DNA of 37,863 bases from the NCBI GenBank assembly GCA_020852555.1, contig JADZAQ010000259.1, positions 1 to 37,863 of the forward strand, in the 5' to 3' direction. The notes beneath the pieces are model-generated. The model did not search any database. It was given only the letters and a program-made list of their open reading frames with translations, and had not been told where the DNA came from. The position numbers and the translations under genes are program-made. The stretch comes from Burkholderiales bacterium (GTDB lineage: Bacteria > Pseudomonadota > Gammaproteobacteria > Burkholderiales > Casimicrobiaceae). Below, piece after piece: positions 23,545 through 31,857 of the stretch; within the stretch, counting starts at the first letter, position 1; every line of letters begins with the position of its first letter.

Positions 23545-24597
23545 CTACGCTGCGGCGAAGGCTTCGTCGAGCGCATCGAGCCAGCGCCGCTTGACGCCGG
23601 GCTCGGCGAAGCTCGCGGTGAAGCCGTTACGGGCGAGCGCGTAGGCATCGCGCGGCCCGAGCGGCAGCGCCGCGAAGGTCTCGGCGTAGTTGGCGCCGAT
23701 GTACCCGCCGAAATACGCCGGATCGTCGGAGTTGACCGTGGCGCGGATGCCGGCAGCGAGCAGCGCCCCGAGCGGATGCCGGTGGAGCGCCGGGACCACG
23801 CCCAGCCTGACGTTGGACAGCGGGCAGACGGTCAGCGGGACCTGGATGCGGGCGAGATCGGTGACGAGCGCCGGATCCTCGAGGCAGCGCACGCCGTGAT
23901 CGATGCGCTCGGCGTGCAGGACGTCGAGAGCAGCCCGAATGTACGCCGGCGGTCCTTCCTCGCCGGCGTGGGCGACGCGGCGCAACCCGAGCTCGCCGCA
24001 ACGCGCGAAGACGCGGGCGAACTTCTCCGGCGGGTTGCCGCGCTCGCCGCTATCGAGCCCGACGCCGATGAACTGGTCGCGCAACGGCAGCGCCGCCTCG
24101 AGCGTGGCGAAGGCATCGTCCTCGGAGAGGTGGCGCAGAAAGCACAGGATGAGCGAGGCGTCGATGCCATGGATGCGTCGCGCGTCCTGACCCGCCCGCG
24201 CGAGACCGTGGACGACGGTTGCCATCGGCACGCCGCGCGAGGTGTGCGTCTGCGGATCGAAGAAGATCTCGGCATGCACGACGTGGTCCGCGACCGCGCG
24301 GGCGAAATAAGCCATCGCCATGGCGTGGAAATCTTCCTCGGTGCGCAGCACGCTGGCGCCGGCGTAGTAAATGTCGAGAAAGCTCTGCAGGTCGGTGAAG
24401 GCGTACGCCGCCCGCAGCGCGTCCACGCTGGGGTACGGCAGCGCGACGCCATTACGGTCGGCGAGCGCGAAGATGAGTTCGGGCTCGAGCGTGCCTTCGA
24501 TGTGCACGTGGAGCTCGGCCTTGGGCATCGCGCGCAGGAGCGCGCGCAACCGCTCCCCGGTGATGGCGTCGAGGTTCGCTGGCGGCCCCGAGCGCAC
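23545..24597 (-). CDS. Probable adenine deaminase (adenosine-deaminase superfamily)
   Basis: A 350-residue zinc amidohydrolase. HVH (H30, H32) binds zinc near the N-terminus, HAGEEGPP carries a histidine ligand and the catalytic glutamate, and NSDDPAYFGGY the zinc-binding aspartate. The segments GLDSGERGNPP, HAGEEGPP, TVCPLSNVRL and SDDPAYFGGY are those of adenine aminohydrolases (yeast Aah1, Pseudomonas PA0148) rather than adenosine deaminase, where the corresponding text is FDLAG and DDP without FGGY. The product should convert adenine to hypoxanthine for purine salvage; annotation as adenosine deaminase is common but less likely. The GTG at 24597 is preferred: it follows the htpG stop by four bases and has GGGAG upstream. 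An ATG at 24642 would overlap htpG by 41 bases. Confidence 0.85.
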   Translation of the reverse strand: MRSGPPANLDAITGERLRALLRAMPKAELHVHIEGTLEPELIFALADRNGVALPYPSVDALRAAYAFTDLQSFLDIYYAGASVLRTEEDFHAMAMAYFARAVADHVVHAEIFFDPQTHTSRGVPMATVVHGLARAGQDARRIHGIDASLILCFLRHLSEDDAFATLEAALPLRDQFIGVGLDSGERGNPPEKFARVFARCGELGLRRVAHAGEEGPPAYIRAALDVLHAERIDHGVRCLEDPALVTDLARIQVPLTVCPLSNVRLGVVPALHRHPLGALLAAGIRATVNSDDPAYFGGYIGANYAETFAALPLGPRDAYALARNGFTASFAEPGVKRRWLDALDEAFAAA

Positions 24598-24601
24598 CGC
24601 G

Positions 24602-26572
24602 TCAGTCTCCCGCCCCCGCCGGCGGCGCCGTCCCCGCGACATCCGCCACTGCCCCGGCCCCGAAGACGAGCGCGTTCAGGCGCCGGACGAAGGCCGCCGG
24701 ATCGGGCAACTGGGCGCCTTCGGCGAGGAGCGCCTCGTCGAACAACACGCTCGCCCAGTCCGCCACCCGCTCGTCGGGCTCGCCGTCGATGCGCTTGACG
24801 AGCGCATGGCGCGGATTGATCTCGAGGATCGGCACCACGGTGGGCGCTTTCTGGCCCGCCGCCTTGAGCAGTCGCTCGAGATTGCCCGACACCTCGCCCT
24901 CGCCGACCACGAGGCAGGCCGGTGAATCGGTGAGGCGGTGCGTGACGCGCACCTCCTTCACGCGCTCGCCCAGCGCGCGCGCGAGGCGCTCGGTCAGCGG
25001 CTTCAAGGCGGTGGCTTCCTGCTCCTGCGCCGCCTTCTCCTCGGTATCGGCGAGCGCCGACAGGTCGAGCGCACCCTTGGCCACCGAGCGCAGCGGCTTG
25101 CCGTCGAATTCGGTCAGCGTGCCGGCGACCCATTCGTCGATGCGATCGGCGAGGATCAGCACCTCGATGCCCTTCTTGCGGAAGAACTCGAGGTGCGGGC
25201 TGCCCGCCGCCGCCGCGTAGCTCTCGCCGGTCACGAAGTAGATCGCCTCCTGCCGGTCCTTCATGCGCGCCACGTAATCGGCGAGGCCGACGTCCTGCAC
25301 CGCCGTGCCCGTCTGCGTCGACGCGAAGCGCACCAGCTTCGCGAGCCGGTCGTGATTGCCGTGATCGTCGACGAAGCCTTCCTTGAGCACCTGGCCGAAA
25401 GTGGACCAGAACGTCGCGTACTTCTCCTTCTCGTCGTTGGCAAGCGATTCGAGCAGGTCGAGCACGCGCCGGGTGAGCCCGCTCCGGATCGTCTCGACGT
25501 CGCGCGATTCCTGCAGGATCTCGCGCGACACGTTGAGCGGCAGATCGTTGCTGTCGACCACCCCACGCACGAAGCGCAGGTACGGCGGCACGAGCTCGCC
25601 CGCGTCGTCCATGATGAACACGCGGCGGACGTAGAGCTTCACGCCGTGCCGATGCTCGCGATCCCACAGGTCGAACGGTGCCGCCGCCGGCACGTAGAGC
25701 AGCAGCGTGTACTCGGAGCGACCCTCGATGCGCGCGTGCAGGTACGCAAGCGGCGCCGCGCCGTCGTGGGCGACGTGGCGATAGAACTCCTCGTACTGCT
25801 CGGCGGTGATGTCCTGCTTGGGCCGGGCCCACAGCGCACTCGCCTGGTTGACGGTCTCGTCGTCGGCCGTGGCCTTGTAGCCCTTCGCCTCCTCGTCCCA
25901 GACCTCCTTCTTCATCACGATCGGCACCGCGACGTGGTCGGAGTACTTGCGAATCAGCGCGGCCAGGCGATGGCGCGAGAGGAAATCGTCGTGACCCTCG
26001 CGCAGGTGCAGCGTGATCTCGGTGCCGCGCTCGGCGCGCTCGACGCGCTCGATGCTGTACTCCCCTTCGCCGGTCGACTCCCAGCGCACGCCCTCGCTCC
26101 CCGGCTGGCCCGCGCGGCGAGTGACGAGCACCACGCGGTCGGCGACGATGAACGACGAGTAGAACCCCACGCCGAATTGGCCGATGAGGCGCGCGTCCTT
26201 GGCCTCGTCGCCGGAGAGCTGCGCGAAGAATTCGCGGGTGCCCGACTTGGCGATGGTGCCGATGTTGGCGACCACCTCGTCGAAGGACATGCCGATGCCG
26301 TTGTCGCGGACGGTGATCGTGCGGGCCTCGCGGTCGTAGCCGACGACGATGCGCAGGTCGGGCTCGCGCTCGTAGAACTCGGGGTGCCGCAAGGCTTCGA
26401 ACTTGAGCTTGTCGACCGCATCGGCGGCGTTGCTCACGAGCTCGCGCAGGAAGATCTCCGGATGGCTGTACAGCGAGTGGATCATGAGGTGGAGCAGCTG
26501 CTTCACCTCGGCCTGGAAGCCGCGCGTCTCGGGAGCGGGAGTGGCGGCGGTGTCAGCGGTCGGGTCGGTCAT
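24602..26572 (-). CDS. htpG: HtpG, Hsp90-family molecular chaperone
   Basis: A 656-residue Hsp90. The N-terminal GHKL ATPase domain carries [29 protein letters not shown] and [11 protein letters not shown], which bind ATP. The middle domain has [19 protein letters not shown], including the arginine used in hydrolysis. The C-terminal dimerisation domain follows and lacks the eukaryotic MEEVD tail, as expected for bacteria. It helps fold client proteins after heat and other stress. ATG 26572 is preferred over an upstream in-frame ATG at 26611, because the conserved [13 protein letters not shown] region starts soon after. A sigma-32-like promoter lies upstream. The downstream adenine deaminase gene starts four bases after its stop and may be read from the same transcript. 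Confidence 0.97.
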   Translation of the reverse strand: MTDPTADTAATPAPETRGFQAEVKQLLHLMIHSLYSHPEIFLRELVSNAADAVDKLKFEALRHPEFYEREPDLRIVVGYDREARTITVRDNGIGMSFDEVVANIGTIAKSGTREFFAQLSGDEAKDARLIGQFGVGFYSSFIVADRVVLVTRRAGQPGSEGVRWESTGEGEYSIERVERAERGTEITLHLREGHDDFLSRHRLAALIRKYSDHVAVPIVMKKEVWDEEAKGYKATADDETVNQASALWARPKQDITAEQYEEFYRHVAHDGAAPLAYLHARIEGRSEYTLLLYVPAAAPFDLWDREHRHGVKLYVRRVFIMDDAGELVPPYLRFVRGVVDSNDLPLNVSREILQESRDVETIRSGLTRRVLDLLESLANDEKEKYATFWSTFGQVLKEGFVDDHGNHDRLAKLVRFASTQTGTAVQDVGLADYVARMKDRQEAIYFVTGESYAAAAGSPHLEFFRKKGIEVLILADRIDEWVAGTLTEFDGKPLRSVAKGALDLSALADTEEKAAQEQEATALKPLTERLARALGERVKEVRVTHRLTDSPACLVVGEGEVSGNLERLLKAAGQKAPTVVPILEINPRHALVKRIDGEPDERVADWASVLFDEALLAEGAQLPDPAAFVRRLNALVFGAGAVADVAGTAPPAGAGD

Positions 26573-26636
26573 GGCGGAATCGTCGTCCAAGGGAAGGTGG
26601 AGCGCCGGCAAGCGCGAGGCTGCGGATTATGCCCAG

Positions 26637-26664
26637 AATTGGGGTCGGCGGCGGCGACCTCAAC
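26637..26664 (-). promoter_or_regulatory. Sigma-32-like heat-shock promoter of htpG
   Basis: On the minus strand GTTGAGG (26658-26664) and CCCCAATT (26637-26644) are separated by 13 bases. This matches the RpoH pattern CTTGAAA-N11-16-CCCCATNT well, and lies 64 bases upstream of the htpG start. htpG is a classical heat-shock gene, which supports the call. Confidence 0.62.
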
Positions 26665-26850
26665 CCGCCCCCTTGTGGTTTACAACACCGGCGCGCCGCG
26701 CCGTCGCGAGCGGGCACGTATTTCCACGACGGGGGAACGGTGATACCGTCGCATTCATGAACGGCGCGAGGATAACGCGCCGCCCGCGACGCGGTACCGA
26801 GCGGCGCGCTGCCACACTCATCCGGAGGGAGCCCCGCGCGGGACCGCGAC

Positions 26851-27909
26851 ATGACCTTTCAAGCCATCGTCAACGGGGTGCGTGCCGGCGCCCGCTTCTG
26901 CCAGCGCACCATTGGCTGGAATCGCCTGGCACTCGCCCTGTCGCTTTGCATCATCGGCATCGCCATCGTGGTCCTGCACCGGATGCTGCAGGGCATCGAC
27001 ATCGACGATGTCTTCTACGCCATCCGCACCACGCCCTGGCCGGACATCGCACTCGCGGCACTCTTCGTGGCCGCCGCCTACGGCACCCTCACCTTCTACG
27101 ATTTCTTCGCCCTGCGCCAGATCGGGCGGAAGAACGTACCGTACCGGATAGCGGCACTCGGCGGCTTCACGAGCTACTCGGTCGGGCACAACGTCGGCGC
27201 CACGGTCTTCACCGGCGGCGCGGTGCGCTACCGCATCTACTCCGCGCACGGCCTCGACGCCGTCGACGTCGCCAAGATCTGCTTCCTCGCCGGCCTCACC
27301 TTCTGGCTCGGCAACGCGACGGTGCTGGGCCTTGGCATCCTCATCGATCCCGAGGCCGCGAGCCTCATCGACCGGCTGCCGCCTGCCGTCAATCGCATTA
27401 TCGCGATCGTCGTGCTCGTGGTCCTCGCCGCGTACGTCGCGTGGGTCGCCACCGGTGCGCGGGCGATGGGTCGCGGCGGCTGGCGCGTGCGCCTGCCCAA
27501 CGGGCGCTCGACGCTCGTCCAGATCGGCATTGGCATCGTCGACCTCACCTGCTGCGCGCTCGCCATGTATGCGCTGATGCCGGCCACTCCCGAGATCGGC
27601 TTCCTGACGCTCGCGGTGATCTTCGTCTCGGCGACGCTGCTCGGTTTCGCGAGCCATGCTCCCGGCGGCATCGGCGTCTTCGATGCGGCGATGCTCCTGG
27701 CGCTGACCGCCTTCGATCGCGAGGAGCTCCTCGCCTCGCTGCTGCTCTTCCGTCTCCTGTACTACATCGTGCCGTTCACGCTGGCGCTCCTCGTCCTCGG
27801 CGTGCGCGAGCTCGCCGGCGCCGTCGGCAATCGCCGCTTCGCGGTGCTGCCGACCATCGACGCGGCGGGTCCGTTGAAATCCGAGATCGACCGCAGGCGG
27901 CGCGGCTGA
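26851..27909 (+). CDS. Lysylphosphatidylglycerol-synthase-TM-like membrane protein (UPF0104/YbhN)
   Basis: A 352-residue protein with about eight membrane helices, matching the MprF/YbhN transmembrane family. Visible landmarks are SYSVGHNVGATVFTGGAVRYRIY (described here as SYSVGHN then GGAVRYR), ICFLAGLTFWLG, and near the C-terminus FASHAPGGIGVFD. These belong to the conserved membrane domain that in MprF moves aminoacylated phospholipids across the membrane. The soluble aminoacyl-transfer domain of MprF is absent, so it should not make lysyl-phosphatidylglycerol by itself; a lipid- or glycan-lipid translocation role is possible. The ATG at 26851 is preceded by a GGAGGGAG run, though about 20 bases away. 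It stands alone, convergent with the binding protein gene. Confidence 0.85.
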   Translation: MTFQAIVNGVRAGARFCQRTIGWNRLALALSLCIIGIAIVVLHRMLQGIDIDDVFYAIRTTPWPDIALAALFVAAAYGTLTFYDFFALRQIGRKNVPYRIAALGGFTSYSVGHNVGATVFTGGAVRYRIYSAHGLDAVDVAKICFLAGLTFWLGNATVLGLGILIDPEAASLIDRLPPAVNRIIAIVVLVVLAAYVAWVATGARAMGRGGWRVRLPNGRSTLVQIGIGIVDLTCCALAMYALMPATPEIGFLTLAVIFVSATLLGFASHAPGGIGVFDAAMLLALTAFDREELLASLLLFRLLYYIVPFTLALLVLGVRELAGAVGNRRFAVLPTIDAAGPLKSEIDRRRRG

Positions 27910-27919
27910 CGACGAGCAC

Positions 27920-27958
27920 GCGCCGTGTCACGGCGCGACCCGCATTGGGCCGCGGCCC
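27920..27958. terminator. Hairpins between convergent genes
   Basis: The 49-base gap between two convergent stops contains an 8-bp inverted repeat (27920-27927 with 27929-27936; in practice a 6-bp stem with loop tgtca) and a 12-base palindrome GGGCCGCGGCCC (27947-27958). Only two T residues follow. It is a plausible bidirectional terminator. Confidence 0.45.
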
Positions 27959-29170
27959 TTACCGTTCCTTGCCCGGATCCTTGACCCGCTCGATCCGGTC
28001 GAACTCGACGTTCCACAGTTCGTTGCCTTTCTTCTCGACCCGGCGCACGTAGATGTCCTGGACGATGTCGCGGGTGTCCGGATCGATCGCGATCGGGCCG
28101 CGCGGACTCATCGTCTTGAAGGTCTTGAGAACCGTCATCGCGGCGTCGGCGTCGATGGCGCCGGGCGCTGATCGACGGATCGATTCGTAGATCGCCGCCA
28201 TGCCGTCGTAGGCGCCCACCGCCATGAAATTTGGCCGGCCCGAGCGCGGCGCGACCTCCGCAACCGCCTGCAGGAACGCCCGATTCCCCGGCGAATCGTG
28301 CGCCGCCGAATAGTGTCCGGTGGTGATCATGCCGAGTGCCGTCTCGCCCACGGCCGCGAGCACGTGGTCGTCGGTGACGTCGCCGGTGCCGATCGCCTTG
28401 ATCCCCGCCTGCGCGAGGGCACGCTCGCCGTATGCCTTCATGACCGCGATGCTCTGCTCGCCGGAGGGGACGAAGATGAACACGGCGTCCGGCTTCGCAT
28501 CCTTGACGCGTTGCACGTAGGGACCGAAATCAGGGTTCTGCAACGGCGTGCGCAGCGCCTCGATGACCTGCCCGCCGCCCGCCGCGAACGTCTTCTTGAA
28601 GGCAGCCTCGGCATCCGCACCGGGGCCGTAGTCGGCGACGAGCGTGACGACCCGCTTGATGCCGTTGCGTGCCGCCCAGGTGCCGAGCGGCGCGCTCACC
28701 TGCGGTAGCGTCATCGACGTGCGCACGATGTACGGCGACTTCGTGGTGATGACGGACGTCGCCGCGTTGAAGATCACCATCGGCTTCTTCGCCTGCGTGG
28801 CCACGTCGGCCACGGCGAGCGCCTCGGGGGTGAGCCCAAAGCCCGCCAGGACATCGACGTTGCCGCGAACGACGAGCTCCTGCGCGAGCCGCTTGGCCAC
28901 CTCCGGCAGCGGCCCACCGGTGTCGCGCCTGATGATCTCCACCTTGCGACCCGCCACACTGTCGCCGTGGATCTTCTGGAACGCCTTGATGCCGACGTCG
29001 AACTGCTGACCGTAATCCGCGAACGGACCCGAGAACGGCGCGATGACACCGATCCGGACGGGCTGCGCGAGAACGACGGCGGGCAGCAACGCCGCGCACA
29101 GCGCGAGTGCCGACCATCGATTGCTGGACCCCCGCCACGCGTTGGGCGTGGCCGAACGCGCGCTACGCAT
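27959..29170 (-). CDS. Branched-chain-amino-acid-type ABC transporter substrate-binding protein
   Basis: A 403-residue periplasmic binding protein of the LivJ/leucine-binding family. A signal peptide (WSALALCAALLPAVVLAQ) is cleaved before PVRIGVIAPFSGPFADYG, the typical mature start. GFGLTPEALAVADVATQAKKPMVIFNAATS and VVTLVADYGPGADAE match the two lobes. Ligands in this family range from leucine to aromatic acids, urea and amides, so the substrate is unknown. No permease or ATPase gene is in the neighbourhood, so it is an orphan that would have to use a transporter encoded elsewhere. ATG 29170 gives a normal signal peptide. It overlaps the preceding DUF1330 gene by eight bases. Confidence 0.88.
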   Translation of the reverse strand: MRSARSATPNAWRGSSNRWSALALCAALLPAVVLAQPVRIGVIAPFSGPFADYGQQFDVGIKAFQKIHGDSVAGRKVEIIRRDTGGPLPEVAKRLAQELVVRGNVDVLAGFGLTPEALAVADVATQAKKPMVIFNAATSVITTKSPYIVRTSMTLPQVSAPLGTWAARNGIKRVVTLVADYGPGADAEAAFKKTFAAGGGQVIEALRTPLQNPDFGPYVQRVKDAKPDAVFIFVPSGEQSIAVMKAYGERALAQAGIKAIGTGDVTDDHVLAAVGETALGMITTGHYSAAHDSPGNRAFLQAVAEVAPRSGRPNFMAVGAYDGMAAIYESIRRSAPGAIDADAAMTVLKTFKTMSPRGPIAIDPDTRDIVQDIYVRRVEKKGNELWNVEFDRIERVKDPGKER

Positions 29171-29462
29171 CGGCGTGAACGCCGGTCACGGTGTAGAGAA
29201 ACCCGCGCGCCGCCGCCTGCCGCAGCGCGATGAGCGGCGCGTACTCGGGCGAGTGGTACCAGCGCTCGAGGGCCGCCATCGTCGGAAACTCGACGACCAC
29301 CGGCCGGTGCACGACCCCGTCACCTTCCAGGATCTCGACCGGGCCGCCGGCGACCAGGAACTTCCCGCCGTACCGTTCGATCGTCTCCTTCACCTGTCGG
29401 CGATACGCGTCGTAACGGACCGGGTCGTGGACCTCGATGTCGGCAATGAGATAGGCAGTCAT
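29163..29462 (-). CDS. DUF1330-family protein
   Basis: A 99-residue protein with the compact alpha/beta layout of the dimeric alpha-beta barrel (DUF1330) family: AYLIADIEVHDPVRYDAYRR at the start, a central GGKFLVAGG strand, VVVEFPTMAALERWYHSPEY and a final LYTVTGV strand. The PTMxAxxRWYxSPEY segment is the recognisable hallmark. The biochemical role of the family is unknown. The ATG at 29462 is preceded by a weak ribosome site. Its stop overlaps the start of the ABC binding protein gene, so the two are likely translated from one message. Confidence 0.85.
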   Translation of the reverse strand: MTAYLIADIEVHDPVRYDAYRRQVKETIERYGGKFLVAGGPVEILEGDGVVHRPVVVEFPTMAALERWYHSPEYAPLIALRQAAARGFLYTVTGVHADA

Positions 29463-29486
29463 GTGTCGGGTCCTCGTCGTCGAGCC

Positions 29487-30011
29487 TCAATCGAGGCGGG
29501 TCAGTTCGGCCAGGTACAACGCGCGCCGCTGGCTGTAGGTCTCCGCCGATTGGCGCAGCAGCACGACGGTGGCCGCATCGAGTTCGCGCACCACCTTGGC
29601 CGGCGCGCCCAAGATGAGCGAGCGTGCCGGAAAGATCTTGCCTTCGGTGACGATCGCGCCGGCGGCCACGAGCGACTCCGCGCCGATCACCGCGCCGTTG
29701 AGGACCACCGCCTGGATGCCGATGAGCGAGCCATCGCCGATCGTGCAGCCGTGCAGCATGACCTGATGCCCGACCGTCACCTGCCGCCCGACGTGCAGCG
29801 GCACCCCCGGGTCCACGTGCAGGACCGCGTTGTCCTGAATGTTGCTGCCGTCGCCGACGACGATCGGCTCGGAGTCGGCGCGAATCACCGCCCCCGGCCA
29901 CACGCTCGTATCCACGCCCAAGCGGACGCGGCCGATGATCGTCGCCGTATCGGCGACGTAGGCCGAGGGCGGGATGTGCGGGGCATCACCGCGCAGCGCA
30001 TAGCGAGGCAT
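29487..30011 (-). CDS. Gamma-carbonic-anhydrase-family protein (YrdA/CaiE type)
   Basis: A 174-residue left-handed beta-helix protein with hexapeptide repeats (for example VRLGVDTSVWPGAVIRAD, ITVGHQV, SLIGIQAVVLNGAVIG). The zinc ligands of the family fit the histidines in VLHVDPG, VTVGHQVMLHGC; the fold usually forms trimers. Typical annotation is gamma carbonic anhydrase, but many YrdA members show no proven carbonic-anhydrase activity. The start is ATG 30011 (MPRYALRGDAPHIPP), since the first repeat begins there; the open frame continues upstream through the divergent folE in antisense and is not coding. It lies 24 bases upstream of the DUF1330 gene on the same strand and is likely in one operon with it. 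Confidence 0.87.
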   Translation of the reverse strand: MPRYALRGDAPHIPPSAYVADTATIIGRVRLGVDTSVWPGAVIRADSEPIVVGDGSNIQDNAVLHVDPGVPLHVGRQVTVGHQVMLHGCTIGDGSLIGIQAVVLNGAVIGAESLVAAGAIVTEGKIFPARSLILGAPAKVVRELDAATVVLLRQSAETYSQRRALYLAELTRLD

Positions 30012-30146
30012 GGGCTTCTGCTGAAACGGGCGAAGGCGTGATTCTCGCACGATGCTCCTCGCACCGCCGCGCATGGCGCTGCCGCCCGCAGCAGTGCCGC
30101 CTCGACGCAACCGGGGCCGATGGCTCAGCCGTGTCACAATGCCCGG

Positions 30147-30782
30147 ATGAACATCCAACGTTTCGACACCACGCCGCCGCCGGCGCCGCGCAAACCGACG
30201 CACCAGGAAGCGCTCGACGCCGTGCGCACGCTCATCCGCTGGGCGGGCGACGATCCCGACCGCGAGGGGCTCGTGGAGACACCCGACCGGGTGACGCGCG
30301 CCTACGGCGAGTTCTTCTCGGGCTACACGCAGGATCCGCGCGACATCCTCGCCAAGACCTTCTCGGAGGTCGACGGCTACGACGACATGATCGTGATGAA
30401 CGACATTCGCTTCGAGAGTCACTGCGAGCATCACCTGGCGCCGATCATCGGCAAGGCGCACGTCGGCTATCTTCCCGACAAGCGCGTGATCGGCATCAGC
30501 AAGCTCGCCCGGCTCGTGGACATGTATGCGCGGCGCTTGCAGATCCAGGAGAAGATGACGGTGCAGATCGCCGATACGCTGCAGGAGGTTCTGCAACCGA
30601 GGGGCGTCGCGGTGGTGATCGAGGCGGCGCACCAGTGCATGACCACGCGCGGCGTGCACAAGCCTGGCGCCGCGCTCGTCACCAGCCGCATGCTGGGCGC
30701 CTTCCGCGACGATCCGACGACGCGCCGCGAGTTCCTCGCGATCGTCGGGCGCAACGGCCATAGCCCGCTGCCGAATACGTAG
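30147..30782 (+). CDS. folE: FolE, GTP cyclohydrolase I
   Basis: A 211-residue enzyme that opens GTP to 7,8-dihydroneopterin triphosphate, the first step of tetrahydrofolate synthesis. The zinc site is complete: CEHH (C93, H96; E. coli C110, H113) and C165 in [10 protein letters not shown]. The substrate region [19 protein letters not shown] and GVHKPGA match FolE, distinguishing it from FolE2. Length agrees with the family (about 190-220). ATG 30147 is chosen because the family-like helix begins soon after; a GTG/ATG farther upstream adds nine residues. It is convergent with the aldo/keto reductase with only four bases between stops. Confidence 0.95.
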   Translation: MNIQRFDTTPPPAPRKPTHQEALDAVRTLIRWAGDDPDREGLVETPDRVTRAYGEFFSGYTQDPRDILAKTFSEVDGYDDMIVMNDIRFESHCEHHLAPIIGKAHVGYLPDKRVIGISKLARLVDMYARRLQIQEKMTVQIADTLQEVLQPRGVAVVIEAAHQCMTTRGVHKPGAALVTSRMLGAFRDDPTTRREFLAIVGRNGHSPLPNT

Positions 30783-30786
30783 ACGC

Positions 30787-31734
30787 TCAGGCGCTGGCGG
30801 TGTCGAGCGCCTGCAGCGCTTCCGCCGGCAACGCCAGCGTGAGCGCGCGCATGAGATCGGCGAGTTGCTCGATCGAGGTGGCGCTGGCGATCGGCGCCAC
30901 CACCGCCGGGCGCGTCATGAGCCAGGCGAGCGCGATCTGCGCCGGCGTGGCGCGCAGGCGCGCCGCCCATGCGTCGAGCGCCGCGAGGATGGTGTGGCCG
31001 CGCGCGTCGAGGAGCTTCTTCATCGCGCCACCGCGCGTGCTCTTGCCGAGATCGGCCTCCGAGCGGTATTTGCCGGTGAGGAAGCCGGCCGCGAGCGAGA
31101 AGTACGGAATGACGCCGATGCCCTCGCGCACGCACAGCTCCTGCAGCGGCCCCTCGAAGATGGACCGCTCGATCAGGTTGTAGTGCGGCTGCAGGGTGGC
31201 GTAGCGCGGCAGGCCCGCCGCATCGCTCGCCGCGAGCGCCTGCGCGAGCCGCGGCGCGGTGAGGTTCGAGGCTCCGATGGCCTTCACCTTGCCTTGGCGC
31301 AGGAGTTGGTCGTACGCGGCGAGCGTCTCCTCGAATGGCGTTCCTTCGTCGTCCCAGTGCGACTGATAGAGGTCGATCGCCTCGACGTGCAGGCGGCGCA
31401 GCGAATCCTCGACGCGGCGCAAGATGTAGTCCTTGCGCAGGATCTTGTGACCTTCCCCCATGTCGGAGCCGACTTTGGTCGCGATGACCACGTCGCGATG
31501 GTGCCCGCGGCGCGCGATCCAGCGGCCGATGATCGTCTCCGACTCGCCACCGACGTGCCCGCTCACCCAGCGCGAATACGAGTCCGCGGTATCGATGAGG
31601 TTGCCGCCGCCGGCGACAAACGCGTCGAGCAGGCGAAACGACGTCGCCTCGTCGACGGTCCAGCCGAAGATGTTGCCCCCGAAGGCGAGCGGCGTGACCG
31701 CGAATGGCGCTGTACCGAGCTTGCGTCGTTCCAT
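30787..31734 (-). CDS. Aldo/keto reductase
   Basis: A 315-residue NAD(P)H-dependent oxidoreductase of the aldo/keto reductase superfamily. The catalytic tetrad is present: D48 and Y53 (LIDTADSYS), K87 (ATKVG) and H126 (QSHWDD). It continues with GASNLTAPRL and, near the C-terminus, PAQIALAWLM and PIASATS, the cofactor-binding part. Such enzymes reduce aldehydes or ketones; the substrate is unknown. ATG 31734 is used because MERRKLGTAPFAVTPLAFGG starts the barrel; an extra 12 codons upstream do not align with the family. It is divergent from the PAS histidine kinase gene at 31858, and its end lies four bases from folE. Confidence 0.92.
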   Translation of the reverse strand: MERRKLGTAPFAVTPLAFGGNIFGWTVDEATSFRLLDAFVAGGGNLIDTADSYSRWVSGHVGGESETIIGRWIARRGHHRDVVIATKVGSDMGEGHKILRKDYILRRVEDSLRRLHVEAIDLYQSHWDDEGTPFEETLAAYDQLLRQGKVKAIGASNLTAPRLAQALAASDAAGLPRYATLQPHYNLIERSIFEGPLQELCVREGIGVIPYFSLAAGFLTGKYRSEADLGKSTRGGAMKKLLDARGHTILAALDAWAARLRATPAQIALAWLMTRPAVVAPIASATSIEQLADLMRALTLALPAEALQALDTASA

Positions 31735-31857
31735 GGAAAGGCACTCGAGCGAAGGTGCGCGCCGCACCACAGATGCGATTGTGCCACTGTCACGTGCCGC
31801 GGTCGCGTTATCATCGTTGGTCCGCGCGCATCCGGGGCGCGGCGCCGCCCAACGCCG

